NCBI GenBank assembly: GCA_014799665.1
Contig: JAAVHP010000029.1
Span: 113,456-177,455 of the forward strand
DNA: 64,000 nt
Direction: 5' to 3'
Origin: Clostridiales bacterium
Lineage (GTDB): Bacteria; Bacillota; Clostridia; Christensenellales; Pumilibacteraceae
Shown piece by piece: positions 48,962-57,349 of this stretch; position 1 is the stretch's first letter, and every line of letters starts with the position of its first letter. The position numbers and the translations under genes are program-made. The notes below the pieces were generated by a model. The model was given only the letters and a program-made list of their open reading frames with translations, searched no databases and had not been told where the DNA came from.

Positions 48962-50107
48962 TTATTGTTCGCTCGGCGCGCCGCCCTGGTTGCCGCCGTT
49001 ATTGCCGCTTAAATTATTGCCGCCGTTATTCGGTCCCTTATGCTTGTTCTTGAAATGCTTGTTGCGGTTTTTATTCTTGCCGCCGCCTTGATTATTATTG
49101 TTATTATTATTATTGTTTTGGCGCGCGGGGTCTTGCCCGTTATCGTTTCGGCGTTCGGCGTTTCTGTTTTCGCCCTGCTTGTTCTGATTGTTATTGCGGT
49201 CGTTATTGCCCCTATTCTTATTCTTGCCGTTGCGGTTATTGTTGTTATTGTTATTATTATTGTTTTTGCCGCCGTCCTGCTTTTGCTCGGTGCGCGGTTC
49301 GAATTTAAGCTCGTCGAGCAGGAACTCGCAGAACTCGAAGTTCTCGTCGTCGCCTATGCGCACTCGTACCTTTTCGGTAAGCGGAGTGACGGATACGACC
49401 GAGCCGCGCCGACCGTCCGGACAAGTGACGAACGTGCCGTGCTTAGGGGCGCGCTTTAACACGTCCTCGTAGGTGCGGTTTTCGTACGAAAGGCAGCATA
49501 AGAGCCGTCCGCACATACCGTTTATCTTATTGGGCGTGAGCGCAAGACCTTGGTTTTTAGCCATCTTGATAGAAACGTGTTCACTGTCCGACTCGAACCG
49601 TCCGCAGCAGCACGGCAAGCCGCACGAGCCGAGCGAGCCTATAAGCTTGCACTCCTCGCGCGCGCCGATCTGCCTTAGATCGATACGCATACGGAACGCC
49701 GAAGCAAGATCGCGAACGAGCTCGCGGAAGTCGACGCGTTGCTCGGCGGTGAAATATAATACGAGCTTACTACGGTCGACCGTGTACTCGCAGTCGACGA
49801 TCTTCATTTCGAGGTTGCGCGCTTCCACCTTTTGCTTGGCGGTAGCGATGATCTCCTGACGCTTTTCGGGGTCGATGGCAACGCCCGCTATTTCGTCGTC
49901 GCCCGCCTTTCTCAAAATGGGCTTTAACGGCGCAACAATCTTATCTTCCCCTACTTCCGTTTCGGGCAGTATTACGGTCGCGATCTCCACGCCGCGCTGG
50001 GTTTCGACAATGACCTGCGCACCCTTTTCGATTTTCTCGCCCTCGATCGGCGCAAAGTAATACATTCGCGGCGACGTTCTGAACTTAACGCCTATGACCT
50101 TTGGCAT
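48962..50107 (-). CDS. yaaT: PSP1-domain protein YaaT with a long Asn-rich tail
   Basis: 381 residues. Residues 1-280 are the conserved YaaT/PSP1 region: KFRTSPRMYYFAPIEG, RMRIDLRQIGAREECKLIGSLGSCGLPCCC and NKINGMCGRLLCCLSYE. In Bacillus YaaT belongs to the Y-complex (YlbF-YmcA-YaaT), affecting RNase Y and Spo0A phosphorylation. The last ~100 residues are low-complexity Asn/Gly/Lys/Arg. The canonical length is near 275. It overlaps holB by 16 bases in the usual Firmicutes order. Confidence 0.92.
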   Translation of the reverse strand: MPKVIGVKFRTSPRMYYFAPIEGEKIEKGAQVIVETQRGVEIATVILPETEVGEDKIVAPLKPILRKAGDDEIAGVAIDPEKRQEIIATAKQKVEARNLEMKIVDCEYTVDRSKLVLYFTAEQRVDFRELVRDLASAFRMRIDLRQIGAREECKLIGSLGSCGLPCCCGRFESDSEHVSIKMAKNQGLALTPNKINGMCGRLLCCLSYENRTYEDVLKRAPKHGTFVTCPDGRRGSVVSVTPLTEKVRVRIGDDENFEFCEFLLDELKFEPRTEQKQDGGKNNNNNNNNNNRNGKNKNRGNNDRNNNQNKQGENRNAERRNDNGQDPARQNNNNNNNNNQGGGKNKNRNKHFKNKHKGPNNGGNNLSGNNGGNQGGAPSEQ

Positions 50108-51090
50108 AACGCCTTCTCCTCCATGATTTTAAGTATCATTATATCCATAACGGCGGACGGCATACCGTTTTGCGCGTTTGCTTTTCGCGCCGCACGAACG
50201 TGCTCGGCGCACTTAGCCGCGCTGTACGGCGTGAACCCCGCCTTAACGTCTTCTATATCCTGTCTGTCGAAAACGGTATCGCAGCCCGACAATAGCCTTG
50301 CTATATCGCACAACAGATATTCTATTATGCCGAGAAGCTTATCCAGCCTGTCGCGCGTATACTTTTCGTAAGTGGCGGCGGCGTGCGCGAAGTTGCGGCT
50401 GCCGCTCGAAAAAATCAAAAGCTGTTTAGCCGTTTTGTACGTTTCGGCAAACGTCTTGTCGGCGAGTATGCTCTCGGCGAGCCCGAGATTGCCGCGGCTT
50501 GCGCGCGCCGCGAGCGATACTGCAAGCTTGTCCTTATGATAGGGCGATAACGCTTCCGCAACCTTTTCTATCGAGAACGGCGCAAGCTCTATCTTGTTGC
50601 AGCGCGACGCGACAGTCGGCAGCAGCCTTCCGCACGCGCAGAGAATAAAGCAAACGCGCGACGGCGGTTCTTCGAGCGATTTCAATAGCTTGTTTTGACA
50701 AATCTCGCTCATGCTCTCGGCGTTCTCTATTATATACACGCGCTTGTTGAGCTCGAACGGCGTTAGATAAAGATTGTCGATTATCTCGCGAATATCCTCG
50801 ACCGAAATGGCGTATTTCTTGGACTTAGGCGCGTCGTCCGCCTTTTTGCCCTTGGCTTTCTTGACCTCGGGCGGTTGCGGATAAGTGACTATGTCCGCAA
50901 AATCGTCGAACGCACGACTTTCGTCAATGCCCAAAATCCGCGCCGCAACGATGCGCGCGAGCGTTGCAAGCCCGTCCTCGTCTTCGCCCGAAAGCAAGAA
51001 CGCGCTCGCCCGCGTATTGGGCGTTACGGCTTGTACCGACGGCAAACCCGAATACAATTCGGCGTATCGTTTAAGCGTAAGCTCGCTCAT
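50092..51090 (-). CDS. holB: DNA polymerase III delta' subunit
   Basis: 332 residues. Has the clamp-loader core with SMSEICQNKLLKSLEEPPSRVCFILCACGRLLPTVASRCNKIELAPF, the delta' LEEPP and SRC features. The Walker A is degenerate, as expected for delta'. A Lys-rich loop (EVKKAKGKKADDAPKSKK) is unusual. Encoded between tmk and yaaT with short overlaps, a conserved order. Confidence 0.9.
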   Translation of the reverse strand: MSELTLKRYAELYSGLPSVQAVTPNTRASAFLLSGEDEDGLATLARIVAARILGIDESRAFDDFADIVTYPQPPEVKKAKGKKADDAPKSKKYAISVEDIREIIDNLYLTPFELNKRVYIIENAESMSEICQNKLLKSLEEPPSRVCFILCACGRLLPTVASRCNKIELAPFSIEKVAEALSPYHKDKLAVSLAARASRGNLGLAESILADKTFAETYKTAKQLLIFSSGSRNFAHAAATYEKYTRDRLDKLLGIIEYLLCDIARLLSGCDTVFDRQDIEDVKAGFTPYSAAKCAEHVRAARKANAQNGMPSAVMDIMILKIMEEKALCQRS

Positions 51091-51698
51091 AGGACACTCT
51101 TTACCGCCGCCAATATCTTTTGGGCGGTCTGCGCTTTTTCGCCGCTTGCGTCGATAGCGGTAAGCTCGCCGCTATCGCACATTGCCTTGAACCCGTTGTA
51201 AACGCGATTGAAAAATTCGAGGCTTTCGCGCTCCAATCTGTCCGTCTTGTCCGCGCCGCCCTTGCGTGCAAAGCCCACCTCGGGCAGAATATCCAAGAAC
51301 AGCGCAAGGTCGACTTTAAGCGGCGAAATGGTTTTAGCATTGACCTCTCGGATATAATCGATATCTAGCCCGCGTGCGTAGCCTTGATACGCGAGCGTGG
51401 AATAAATAAACCTGTCGCAGATCACGACCCTGCCCGCTTCGAGGGCGGGAAAAACTATTTTATTAAGGTGGTCGCGCCGCGCCGCCGAATACAAATACAG
51501 CTCGGTAACCGCGTCGGGCGAATAGTCGGGATCGAGCAAAAGCTCGCGCACTTTTTCGGCAAGCGCCGCGCCGCCCGGCTCGCGCGTATGCACGGCGGGA
51601 ATACCCGAGCCGTTCAACGCGTCGCAGAGCAATGAGCACTGTCTGCTCTTGCCCGCGCCCTCAACGCCCTCTATTACGATAAACTTTCCTTTTGTCAT
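51087..51698 (-). CDS. tmk: Thymidylate kinase
   Basis: 203 residues. P-loop GVEGAGKS at 11-18, HTREPGG (DRY/DRX substrate region with VICDRFIYST), and a lid-like segment FARKGGADKTDRLERE. Makes dTDP from dTMP. Overlaps holB by 4 bases and the decarboxylase-like gene by one base. Confidence 0.94.
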   Translation of the reverse strand: MTKGKFIVIEGVEGAGKSRQCSLLCDALNGSGIPAVHTREPGGAALAEKVRELLLDPDYSPDAVTELYLYSAARRDHLNKIVFPALEAGRVVICDRFIYSTLAYQGYARGLDIDYIREVNAKTISPLKVDLALFLDILPEVGFARKGGADKTDRLERESLEFFNRVYNGFKAMCDSGELTAIDASGEKAQTAQKILAAVKSVL

Positions 51699-52708
51699 TA
51701 TTTCTCCAACGCCTTATGTAGCGCGTCGCCGAGCCGAATTACTTCGCCAGGCGTATCTTCTGCCGTAAAGATGAAAACTATGCGCTTCTCGTCCACCCGC
51801 TCGGGGTAAACGCCGAGAGCGCACAGCCTTTTATTTAACTCGACGGAACTCACGCCGAGCGCCGTGCAATCGAGCACGGGACGGGTGTAATCGTCGTTGT
51901 TCAAGAACGGATACTCGCGCTTTAACTGCTCTATCGGCGCGCACAGCGCGTCGTAGTGGGCGCGTGTCTCCTCGGTCGCCGCACGTCTTACGGCATAGTC
52001 TATCGAGGCGTACAGCAAGTACGACGGGCTCGTAGAGCCCATAATATCCACGACCCCGTGCAGCTTCTCGCTTTCGCTATCGCTCAAATTATCAAGCATC
52101 AACGCCGTTTGCGTGAGCGCCGACAGCGTTTTATGAGTGGACAGATTGCAGATATCGCAATATGGCGCGACGCTTTTGGGAAGCCTTTCGCCGAACCCGA
52201 AATGCGCGCCGTGCGCGCTGTCGCAAATAAAGAGAAGCCCTTTCTTTTTGCAGTAGTCGCGTATGCCGACGACGTCGGCGCAGTAGCCGTAGTATGTCGG
52301 CGAAGTGACGACGACGGTCTTGATATCGGGCGTCAGCGCGCCGTCTATATCCTTTACCGTGATCGGGAAAACGCCGTTCTTCTCGCCCACCGTTATGCAC
52401 GGCTTGCTCAAAAGCTTGAACCCGTCGAACACCGAGCGGTGCGAATTTATATCGACTATACCGCTACCGCCGCCGTAGTACACTGCGGACTTTACGCCCT
52501 GCGAGCTGCCGCCGCAAAGATAGCGCAAGTGCTTAGCGCCATAGGTTTTCGCTGCAAACGACTGAGCAGACCCGAGCGCAAAATCGGGAAAGCTGTCGTC
52601 GGTCAGCTCGGTCAAATCGAGCGGACTCAGCTTACCCTTATGCCCCGGCGTATGCAAGCGCAGCTCGTCGCGCGCCGCCGCTTTTTTCAGTTCGTCGGCA
52701 AAAGACAT
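51698..52708 (-). CDS. Orn/Lys/Arg decarboxylase-family PLP enzyme, short form (YaaO-like)
   Basis: 336 residues. PLP fold with GGSSQGVKSAVYYGG, SPTYYGYCADVVGIRDYCKKKGLLFICDSAHGAHFGF (Asp and His for PLP) and the Schiff-base Lys in NLSTHKTLSALTQTA. The usual family length is 450-480, and the C-terminal domain here is cut down, so the enzyme may be altered or regulatory. Position just before tmk is the conserved place of yaaO. Confidence 0.85.
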   Translation of the reverse strand: MSFADELKKAAARDELRLHTPGHKGKLSPLDLTELTDDSFPDFALGSAQSFAAKTYGAKHLRYLCGGSSQGVKSAVYYGGGSGIVDINSHRSVFDGFKLLSKPCITVGEKNGVFPITVKDIDGALTPDIKTVVVTSPTYYGYCADVVGIRDYCKKKGLLFICDSAHGAHFGFGERLPKSVAPYCDICNLSTHKTLSALTQTALMLDNLSDSESEKLHGVVDIMGSTSPSYLLYASIDYAVRRAATEETRAHYDALCAPIEQLKREYPFLNNDDYTRPVLDCTALGVSSVELNKRLCALGVYPERVDEKRIVFIFTAEDTPGEVIRLGDALHKALEK

Positions 52709-52740
52709 AAATCAATTAAATCGGTAATGTGTAAAGCAAT

Positions 52741-52868
52741 GTTGAGTGCGTAGACGCGCGTCAGACGGGCAACAGTTGGCGAGGTGGCGACGGGAGTGTA
52801 GACCCACCTACATGACCAAGCCGCCGAGCCAAACGTAGCCCGTATCACGCGATGTATACGCGCTCAAC
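52741..52868. repeat. Family 2 inverted-repeat element, copy B
   Basis: About 128 bp, ends GTTGAGTGCGTAGACGCG and CGCGCTCAAC with the TIR core GCGTA, the same central GGGAGTGTAGACCCACCTAC as copy A, and CGCGTCAGAC near one end versus GTATCACGCG near the other. The right end overlaps the last codons of lysS. Same orientation relative to its neighbour gene as copy A. Confidence 0.7.
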
Positions 52869-54357
52869 GCTTTTTCGGTTTCATCGTCGGGAACAGTATA
52901 ACGTCGCGAATGGACGCGCTGTCGGTAAGAAGCATGACCATGCGGTCGATACCGATACCGAGACCGCCCGTCGGGGGCATACCGTATTCAAGCGCTTCTA
53001 CGAAATCGTCGTCCGCGGCTTGTGCGTCCTCGTCGCCGCGCTTAGCCATGGCGCGCTGCGTTTCGAACCGCTTAGCTTGATCGATGGGATCGTTAAGCTC
53101 GGAGTATGCGTTACCGCCTTCCCAGCCGTTTATAAAGAACTCGAACCTGTAAGTGAGCCCGTTGTCGTCGCGCTTGGCGAGCGGCGAAATCTCGATGGGA
53201 TAGCCCGTGACGAAGGTCGGCTGAATGAGCGTGCTCTCGACGAGCTTATCGAACGCCACGTACATACATTCGGCGGCGTTCTTGTCGCCTTCGAGTTCGA
53301 GCCCAAGCTTCTTGATCGCGGCTTGCGCCTTTTTCTTGTCGAGCGCCATGAAGTCGACGCCCGTCACTTCCTTAACGATCTCGCGCATGGTGACTCTGCG
53401 CCACGGCGTGCCGATATTGATTTCCCTGCCCTGATAGGTTATGATATCGCCGAGCCCGATAGCCTTAGCCGCCGCGCGGTAGATCTCCTCGGTGCGCGTC
53501 ATCATGTCGTGATAATCGCCGTACGCCTGGTAAAGTTCGAGCATGGTAAACTCGGGATTGTGCTTTATGTCCATGCCCTCGTTGCGGAAGCACCGACCGA
53601 TCTCGTACACGCGTTCCAAGCCGCCGACGATGAGCCGTTTAAGATAGAGCTCGGGCGCAATGCGCATATACATATCGAGGTCGAGCGTGTTGTGGTGGGT
53701 GACGAACGGACGCGCCGCCGCACCGCCCGCAACGGTATTGAGTATGGGCGTTTCGACCGCCAAGAACCCGTCGTTTTCGAGATAGGCGCGGACAGCCGAG
53801 ACTATCTTACTGCGCTTGACGAACGTGTCCTTAACTTCGTTATTGACTATAAGATCGAGATAACGCTTGCGGTAACGCTGATCGTTATCCTTTAACCCGT
53901 GCCACTTTTCGGGCAGGGGCGTGAGCGACTTGGACAAAAGCGTAAGCTCTTTTACGGCGACCGAAACCTCGCCGCGGTGAGTTACGAACACCTCGCCTTT
54001 TACGCCTATTATGTCGCCTATATCTATTTGCTTTTTGAACCCGTCGTATTTTTCTTCGCCGAGGTTGTCGCGCTTAACGTAGATCTGGATCTGTCCCGAA
54101 CGGTCGAGAACGTGCCCGAAGCTCGCCTTGCCCATAATGCGCTTGCTCATGAGCCTGCCCGCGATAGACACCTCCATGCCCTCTTGCGGAGCGGAAGTTA
54201 TATCGCTTGCGTGCGCCGACACGGCGTAGCTTGTTATCTTGAACGGATCGGCGTTAGCCTTGCAAAGCTCGTCGAGCTTGCCGAGCCGCACCGCTTTGAG
54301 CGCGTCGATACTCTCCTCGCTCTCCTCGGTTACAGGTGTGTTATTTTGTTCCGACAT
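52864..54357 (-). CDS. lysS: Lysyl-tRNA synthetase, class II
   Basis: 497 residues, typical. The OB-fold anticodon domain (AGRLMSKRIMGKASFGHVLDRSGQIQIYV) is followed by the class II core with motif 2 (RVYEIGRCFRNEGMDIKHNPEFTMLELYQAY) and motif 3 (GLGIGIDRMVMLLTDS). Charges tRNA-Lys. It follows the greA-like gene by 21 bases and is probably co-transcribed with it, the greA-lysS order known from Firmicutes. Confidence 0.96.
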   Translation of the reverse strand: MSEQNNTPVTEESEESIDALKAVRLGKLDELCKANADPFKITSYAVSAHASDITSAPQEGMEVSIAGRLMSKRIMGKASFGHVLDRSGQIQIYVKRDNLGEEKYDGFKKQIDIGDIIGVKGEVFVTHRGEVSVAVKELTLLSKSLTPLPEKWHGLKDNDQRYRKRYLDLIVNNEVKDTFVKRSKIVSAVRAYLENDGFLAVETPILNTVAGGAAARPFVTHHNTLDLDMYMRIAPELYLKRLIVGGLERVYEIGRCFRNEGMDIKHNPEFTMLELYQAYGDYHDMMTRTEEIYRAAAKAIGLGDIITYQGREINIGTPWRRVTMREIVKEVTGVDFMALDKKKAQAAIKKLGLELEGDKNAAECMYVAFDKLVESTLIQPTFVTGYPIEISPLAKRDDNGLTYRFEFFINGWEGGNAYSELNDPIDQAKRFETQRAMAKRGDEDAQAADDDFVEALEYGMPPTGGLGIGIDRMVMLLTDSASIRDVILFPTMKPKKR

Positions 54358-54378
54358 TATCGTACGTTTACTCCCGTA

Positions 54379-55131
54379 TTATCTCTTGACTGCCTTTTTG
54401 TCGACCATGATACCCACGATCTTAAAGATAAGATCGCCGACCATAACGACGTCCTTTTCTTCCTTGTTAAGAAGGGCTGCGCCCACGCGGCTCTCGTTGG
54501 AGATCCTGCCGTTGAGCGCATCCGCCTCGTGCGAACCGACTATCGTATAAACTTTGAGCCCCGCGCACTTGGACTTGTCTATCTTGTTGTTGGGCTTAGC
54601 CTTGCCGAGCTCTTCCTCGGTAAAGCCCTTGTCTAAAAGCTCCTCGCGGCGGTAACGCTTGTTAGCCAAAAGCTCGCTGCCGGCGGCAGCGTAGTCCTCG
54701 GCGGTAAGCTCGGAGAGGATGGTCCTGTGATAACGGTTGGCGCGCATATCGTTTACCGACATATTCGTCAAGAAGCCCGCGACTACGTCGGTATGGGTAA
54801 GACCCATGCGCTCGGCTTCCTGCAAGCCGTCCTCGATATCCGCTTCTATGACCTCGACCGCGCAACCGATAGACACCACGTCGTCGTTGATCGATTTCTC
54901 GTCGAGGATCTTGGCGTACGAAAGCTTTTCCTTGATGGCGTCGATCTCGTTTTGAAGCTGAGCCTGTTCCTCGCGCGCTATCTCGTACTCGGCGTTTTCC
55001 GAAAGGTCGCCTTGCGCACGCGCCTTGGCGATTTCCTCGACGACTGCGGGCATTTCCACGAGCTTGATATGTTCGAGCCGTTCTTCGAGCTCACGTTTGC
55101 CTGCGGCGGTCATAATATATTCTTTGGGCAT
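54379..55131 (-). CDS. greA: Transcription elongation factor GreA with a large insertion
   Basis: 250 residues, about 90 longer than the usual 158. Residues 1-75 are the Gre coiled coil with the tip acids in GDLSENAEYEIARE (41-54). The C-terminal FKBP-like part appears split: the strand DDVVSIGCAVEV is followed by an insertion at about 99-190 (EDGLQEAERMGLTHTDVVAGF...NKIDKSKC) before VYTIVGSHEADALNGRISNESRVGAALL. GreA rescues backtracked RNA polymerase by stimulating transcript cleavage. The insertion is helical and charged, of unknown role. Confidence 0.85.
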   Translation of the reverse strand: MPKEYIMTAAGKRELEERLEHIKLVEMPAVVEEIAKARAQGDLSENAEYEIAREEQAQLQNEIDAIKEKLSYAKILDEKSINDDVVSIGCAVEVIEADIEDGLQEAERMGLTHTDVVAGFLTNMSVNDMRANRYHRTILSELTAEDYAAAGSELLANKRYRREELLDKGFTEEELGKAKPNNKIDKSKCAGLKVYTIVGSHEADALNGRISNESRVGAALLNKEEKDVVMVGDLIFKIVGIMVDKKAVKR

Positions 55132-55195
55132 GATAAACTCCTTACCTATTATTTCAGCATTTATTATATCACCAAACTACGATAAAAGCAAGTTT

Positions 55196-55252
55196 TTTTA
55201 ATTAGGAATTGTGAATTAGGAATTAGGAATGATTGACCCCTACGGGGTGTTT
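55196..55252. repeat. AATTAGG / GACCCC-CGGGGTG core repeat, copy 3
   Basis: Tandem AATTAGGAAT units followed by TTGACCCCTACGGGGTG, whose CACCCC/GGGGTG part is a perfect small hairpin. Related to 20578-20645 and 32000-32035. Confidence 0.5.
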
Positions 55253-55300
55253 TTATTAATTCTGCTAACGATGTACAATTTACATCCCTATAAATTTATA

Positions 55301-55380
55301 AAAAAACAAAGGCGGGTATCCCGCTTCTGTCGTTTTTGGTGTGGGCGCAACCGTCTCCGACGGCAAAATGCGCCAACACC
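55301..55380 (-). ncRNA. Structured intergenic element with terminator, possible small RNA end
   Basis: On the minus strand a long hairpin (55380-55338) pairs GGTGTTGGCGCA with TGCGCCCACACC and contains an inner CCGTC/GACGG stem. It is followed by GCGGG-ATA-CCCGC and TTTGTTTTTTT (55324-55301), an intrinsic terminator. The stretch 55132-55489 has no credible gene apart from this and the repeat at 55196. It could be the 3' end of a small RNA or of the DUF3788 transcript. Confidence 0.5.
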
Positions 55381-55471
55381 TTAACCTGCTCACCTTTTTG
55401 TGAATTTTGACCTGTTTTCGGGGCTTTTTCTGTAAATTCAACCTATGGAAACTTAAAACAAATATCCTACG

Positions 55472-55490
55472 CTAAATTGAAATTTATCTT
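55472..55490. repeat. 19-bp direct repeat, copy 1
   Basis: CTAAATTGAAATTTATCTT at 55472-55490 is repeated exactly at 55925-55943. The two copies frame the DUF3788 gene, each just past a minus-strand stop. A shorter form occurs at 8701-8714. Confidence 0.65.
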
Positions 55491-55903
55491 CACTTTCTGT
55501 TCGGCTTTCTTTTAATACTCAATAACCTGATAAAATCACTGAACAGGGAATTATCCGTCGGCTTAAACATTATCCATTTTCCGTCGTGATAAGTATGCGT
55601 ATTATCGTATATTGCTTGTACTTCCTTTGTGTAACTGTCCTTATCGGCTTCAAATTTCAACCGTTCATCTTTACCCAACACAATCAAAAAACCTATGCAG
55701 TTTTCGCTTGCATATAAAGCACAAAGCGTTTTACCGCCCCTACGATATTTGTATTCGTATTTCCACGCTTTGCCGCCTTTATCCCACAAGCAATCCATAT
55801 CGTATTTATCGTCGATTAAAGCGCACAAATTATTCCATACATCGTATAGAGATTTCCCGACCAAAGCCGTCATTTCTTCTGCGTTAGGTGTCGTATCAAG
55901 CAT
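55490..55903 (-). CDS. DUF3788 family protein
   Basis: 137 residues. LWDKGGKAWKYEYKYRRGGKTLCALYASENCIGFLIVLGKDERLKFE is the diagnostic core of DUF3788. Soluble, function unknown. The ATG at 55903 is preceded by GGGAG; the frame upstream runs through the neighbouring gene remnant and is not part of the gene. It lies between two 19-bp direct repeats, in an AT-rich accessory patch. Confidence 0.85.
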   Translation of the reverse strand: MLDTTPNAEEMTALVGKSLYDVWNNLCALIDDKYDMDCLWDKGGKAWKYEYKYRRGGKTLCALYASENCIGFLIVLGKDERLKFEADKDSYTKEVQAIYDNTHTYHDGKWIMFKPTDNSLFSDFIRLLSIKRKPNRK

Positions 55904-55924
55904 ATTGACTCTCCCATTTATCAC

Positions 55925-55943
55925 TAAATTGAAATTTATCTTA
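55925..55943. repeat. 19-bp direct repeat, copy 2
   Basis: Exact copy of 55472-55490, just after the stop of the metallo-beta-lactamase remnant. Confidence 0.65.
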
Positions 55944-56178
55944 TAACCATACCGCCCAATCGCCGTAATTAAAAGTTCCTGCACCATGATGTAGCTTACC
56001 TTGTGCTTTCAGTTCACGGAAAGCATCTCTCATCCTAATCGCTATTTCGGGTTGAATATTTAATAAATGATGAGCAGGGAATAGCCTTTTGGACGGTAAT
56101 GCGGCAACAACTTCAAGCGATTGCAAATACGCTTCGGGATCGGTGGACGGATAATAAGCAAGCAAATTTGATTTTATC
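55941..56178 (-). pseudogene. C-terminal remnant of a metallo-beta-lactamase-fold hydrolase
   Basis: The frame gives about 75 residues (LAYYPSTDPEAYLQSLEVVAAL...RLFPAHHLLNIQPEIAIRMRDAFREL...NYGDWAVWL) that match the end of an MBL-fold protein, including a late His-containing strand (FPAHH). The N-terminal catalytic HxHxDH part is absent: the GNAT gene stop lies immediately upstream. No start codon with a ribosome site is seen. It is a broken gene, probably cut by insertion of the acetyltransferase segment. Confidence 0.65.
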
Positions 56179-56610
56179 TTAAATTTTTAATTCCATAGTG
56201 TTATGTACAACACCTTCTTCTAAAAAATCCTCTGATGTAACTTTAAACCCGAATTTTTCATAAAATCCTACTGCATATTTCTGAGCATCCATACATATTT
56301 TTTTGCATTTCATTTTTTCCTTTATTGCAATTAAACTTTGCTCTAATAAATCTTTACCAATGCCATTACCATGTTTCAATGTTAGTACCCTTCCTAATTT
56401 TACAACATTGTCCTCATTATAAAATGCCCTTAAATAAGCAACTACTTTATTATCTTCTACAAAAAAACAATGCAGGCTCTCATAATCAACATCATCCATA
56501 TCTTGGTAAAGAATATTTTGTTCCATAATAAAAATTTCAGATCTGGCTTTTAATATTTCATATAATTCAGTTGTTGTTAATTCATTAAAATATTTTGCTA
56601 TTAAATTCAT
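56179..56610 (-). CDS. GNAT-family N-acetyltransferase (ElaA-like)
   Basis: 143 residues. ELYEILKARSEIFIMEQNILYQDMDDVD is the ElaA-type opening. The acetyl-CoA loop is KLGRVLTLKHGNGIGKDLLEQSL (Q/R-x-x-G-x-G/A as HGNGIGK), and YAVGFYEKFGFKV is the last strand region. GGAGA precedes the ATG. Very AT-rich, likely acquired. Substrate unknown. Confidence 0.85.
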   Translation of the reverse strand: MNLIAKYFNELTTTELYEILKARSEIFIMEQNILYQDMDDVDYESLHCFFVEDNKVVAYLRAFYNEDNVVKLGRVLTLKHGNGIGKDLLEQSLIAIKEKMKCKKICMDAQKYAVGFYEKFGFKVTSEDFLEEGVVHNTMELKI

Positions 56611-56697
56611 AATTATATCTCCAATCTTCTCTGCAAATTACTGTTTATCGTACAATCATTATATCAAAATTTACAGAGAAAAGCAAGAATAACGACA

Positions 56698-56727
56698 ATG
56701 GAAAAGCCACTACTTAATGTAGCGGCT
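56698..56727 (-). terminator. Terminator of the small 47-residue gene
   Basis: On the minus strand AGCCGCTAC pairs with GTAGTGGCT around 56705-56727 with a G-U pair, then TTTTCC. The wobble is possible only in the minus-strand RNA, supporting that direction. Confidence 0.7.
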
Positions 56728-56734
56728 CTCAATA

Positions 56735-56878
56735 CTATCCCATTTCGCTATTGCTTGCAAAATCAAGAGTTATATACTTTTTTCGTGCTTTTAAGACTTC
56801 TCTATTGATATTTTCCTTTTCTTCAAAGTATTCAATAACTAATTGTGGGATGTAAATCGCTGATACTTTCTCTGCCAT
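56735..56878 (-). CDS. Small hypothetical protein (47 residues)
   Basis: Opens MAEKVSAIYIPQLVIEYFEE, continues with a Lys/Glu/Arg-rich helix (KENINREVLKARKKYI) and ends ASNSEMG. A terminator lies 8 bases past the stop. The ribosome site is weak (AGGAATT upstream). It may be a real small gene or the remnant of a larger one. The stretch 56879-56980 has only AT-rich repeats. Confidence 0.5.
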   Translation of the reverse strand: MAEKVSAIYIPQLVIEYFEEKENINREVLKARKKYITLDFASNSEMG

Positions 56879-56980
56879 CTATAATTCCTAATTACTAATT
56901 TCTAATTCCTAATTAATCTGTCATTTCCCGTCGAATTATATCATACATTATACAACTATCGAAAAAAAACGGAGACGGGC

Positions 56981-57247
56981 ATGAACGACAAAAAAACCGC
57001 GCGAGCCGTAGAGCTTGGCAAATACATTGCAAAAACGGAATGCACCGTGCGCGACTGTGCGGCTGTGTTCGATATTGGCAAATCGACCGTGCATAAGGAC
57101 GTTACCCAAACGCTCGCGCTTATCGATCCCGAGCTCTATGAGCGCGTACGGAAAATTCTCGATTATAACCTGAGCGTGCGCCATATCCGCGGCGGCGAAG
57201 CGACCAAACAGAAATGCGCTAATAAGGGCACAGGGCACAAGGCGTAG
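56981..57247 (+). CDS. spoIIID: Stage III sporulation protein D (mother-cell regulator)
   Basis: 88 residues. The core ELGKYIAKTECTVRDCAAVFDIGKSTVHKDVTQTL...LYERVRKILDYNLSVRHIRGGEATKQK is an unmistakable SpoIIID, a helix-turn-helix regulator that works with sigma-E and toward sigma-K in the mother cell. GGAGACGG precedes the ATG. It is the strongest single indication that this organism makes spores. Confidence 0.95.
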   Translation: MNDKKTARAVELGKYIAKTECTVRDCAAVFDIGKSTVHKDVTQTLALIDPELYERVRKILDYNLSVRHIRGGEATKQKCANKGTGHKA

Positions 57248-57349
57248 GGTTCAGGGATCGGGTGATTTAATTAATTTTCATTGAAAAAGGCAGTCATACC
57301 GACACGGCATAACCACCTTAATTTTTAATTATTAATTTTTAATTGTTAA

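Noticed and set aside
49085..49265. Runs of ATT/TTA triplets as a non-coding microsatellite
   Set aside because: They are Asn codons in the tail of yaaT, in frame and broken up by Lys, Arg and Gly codons.
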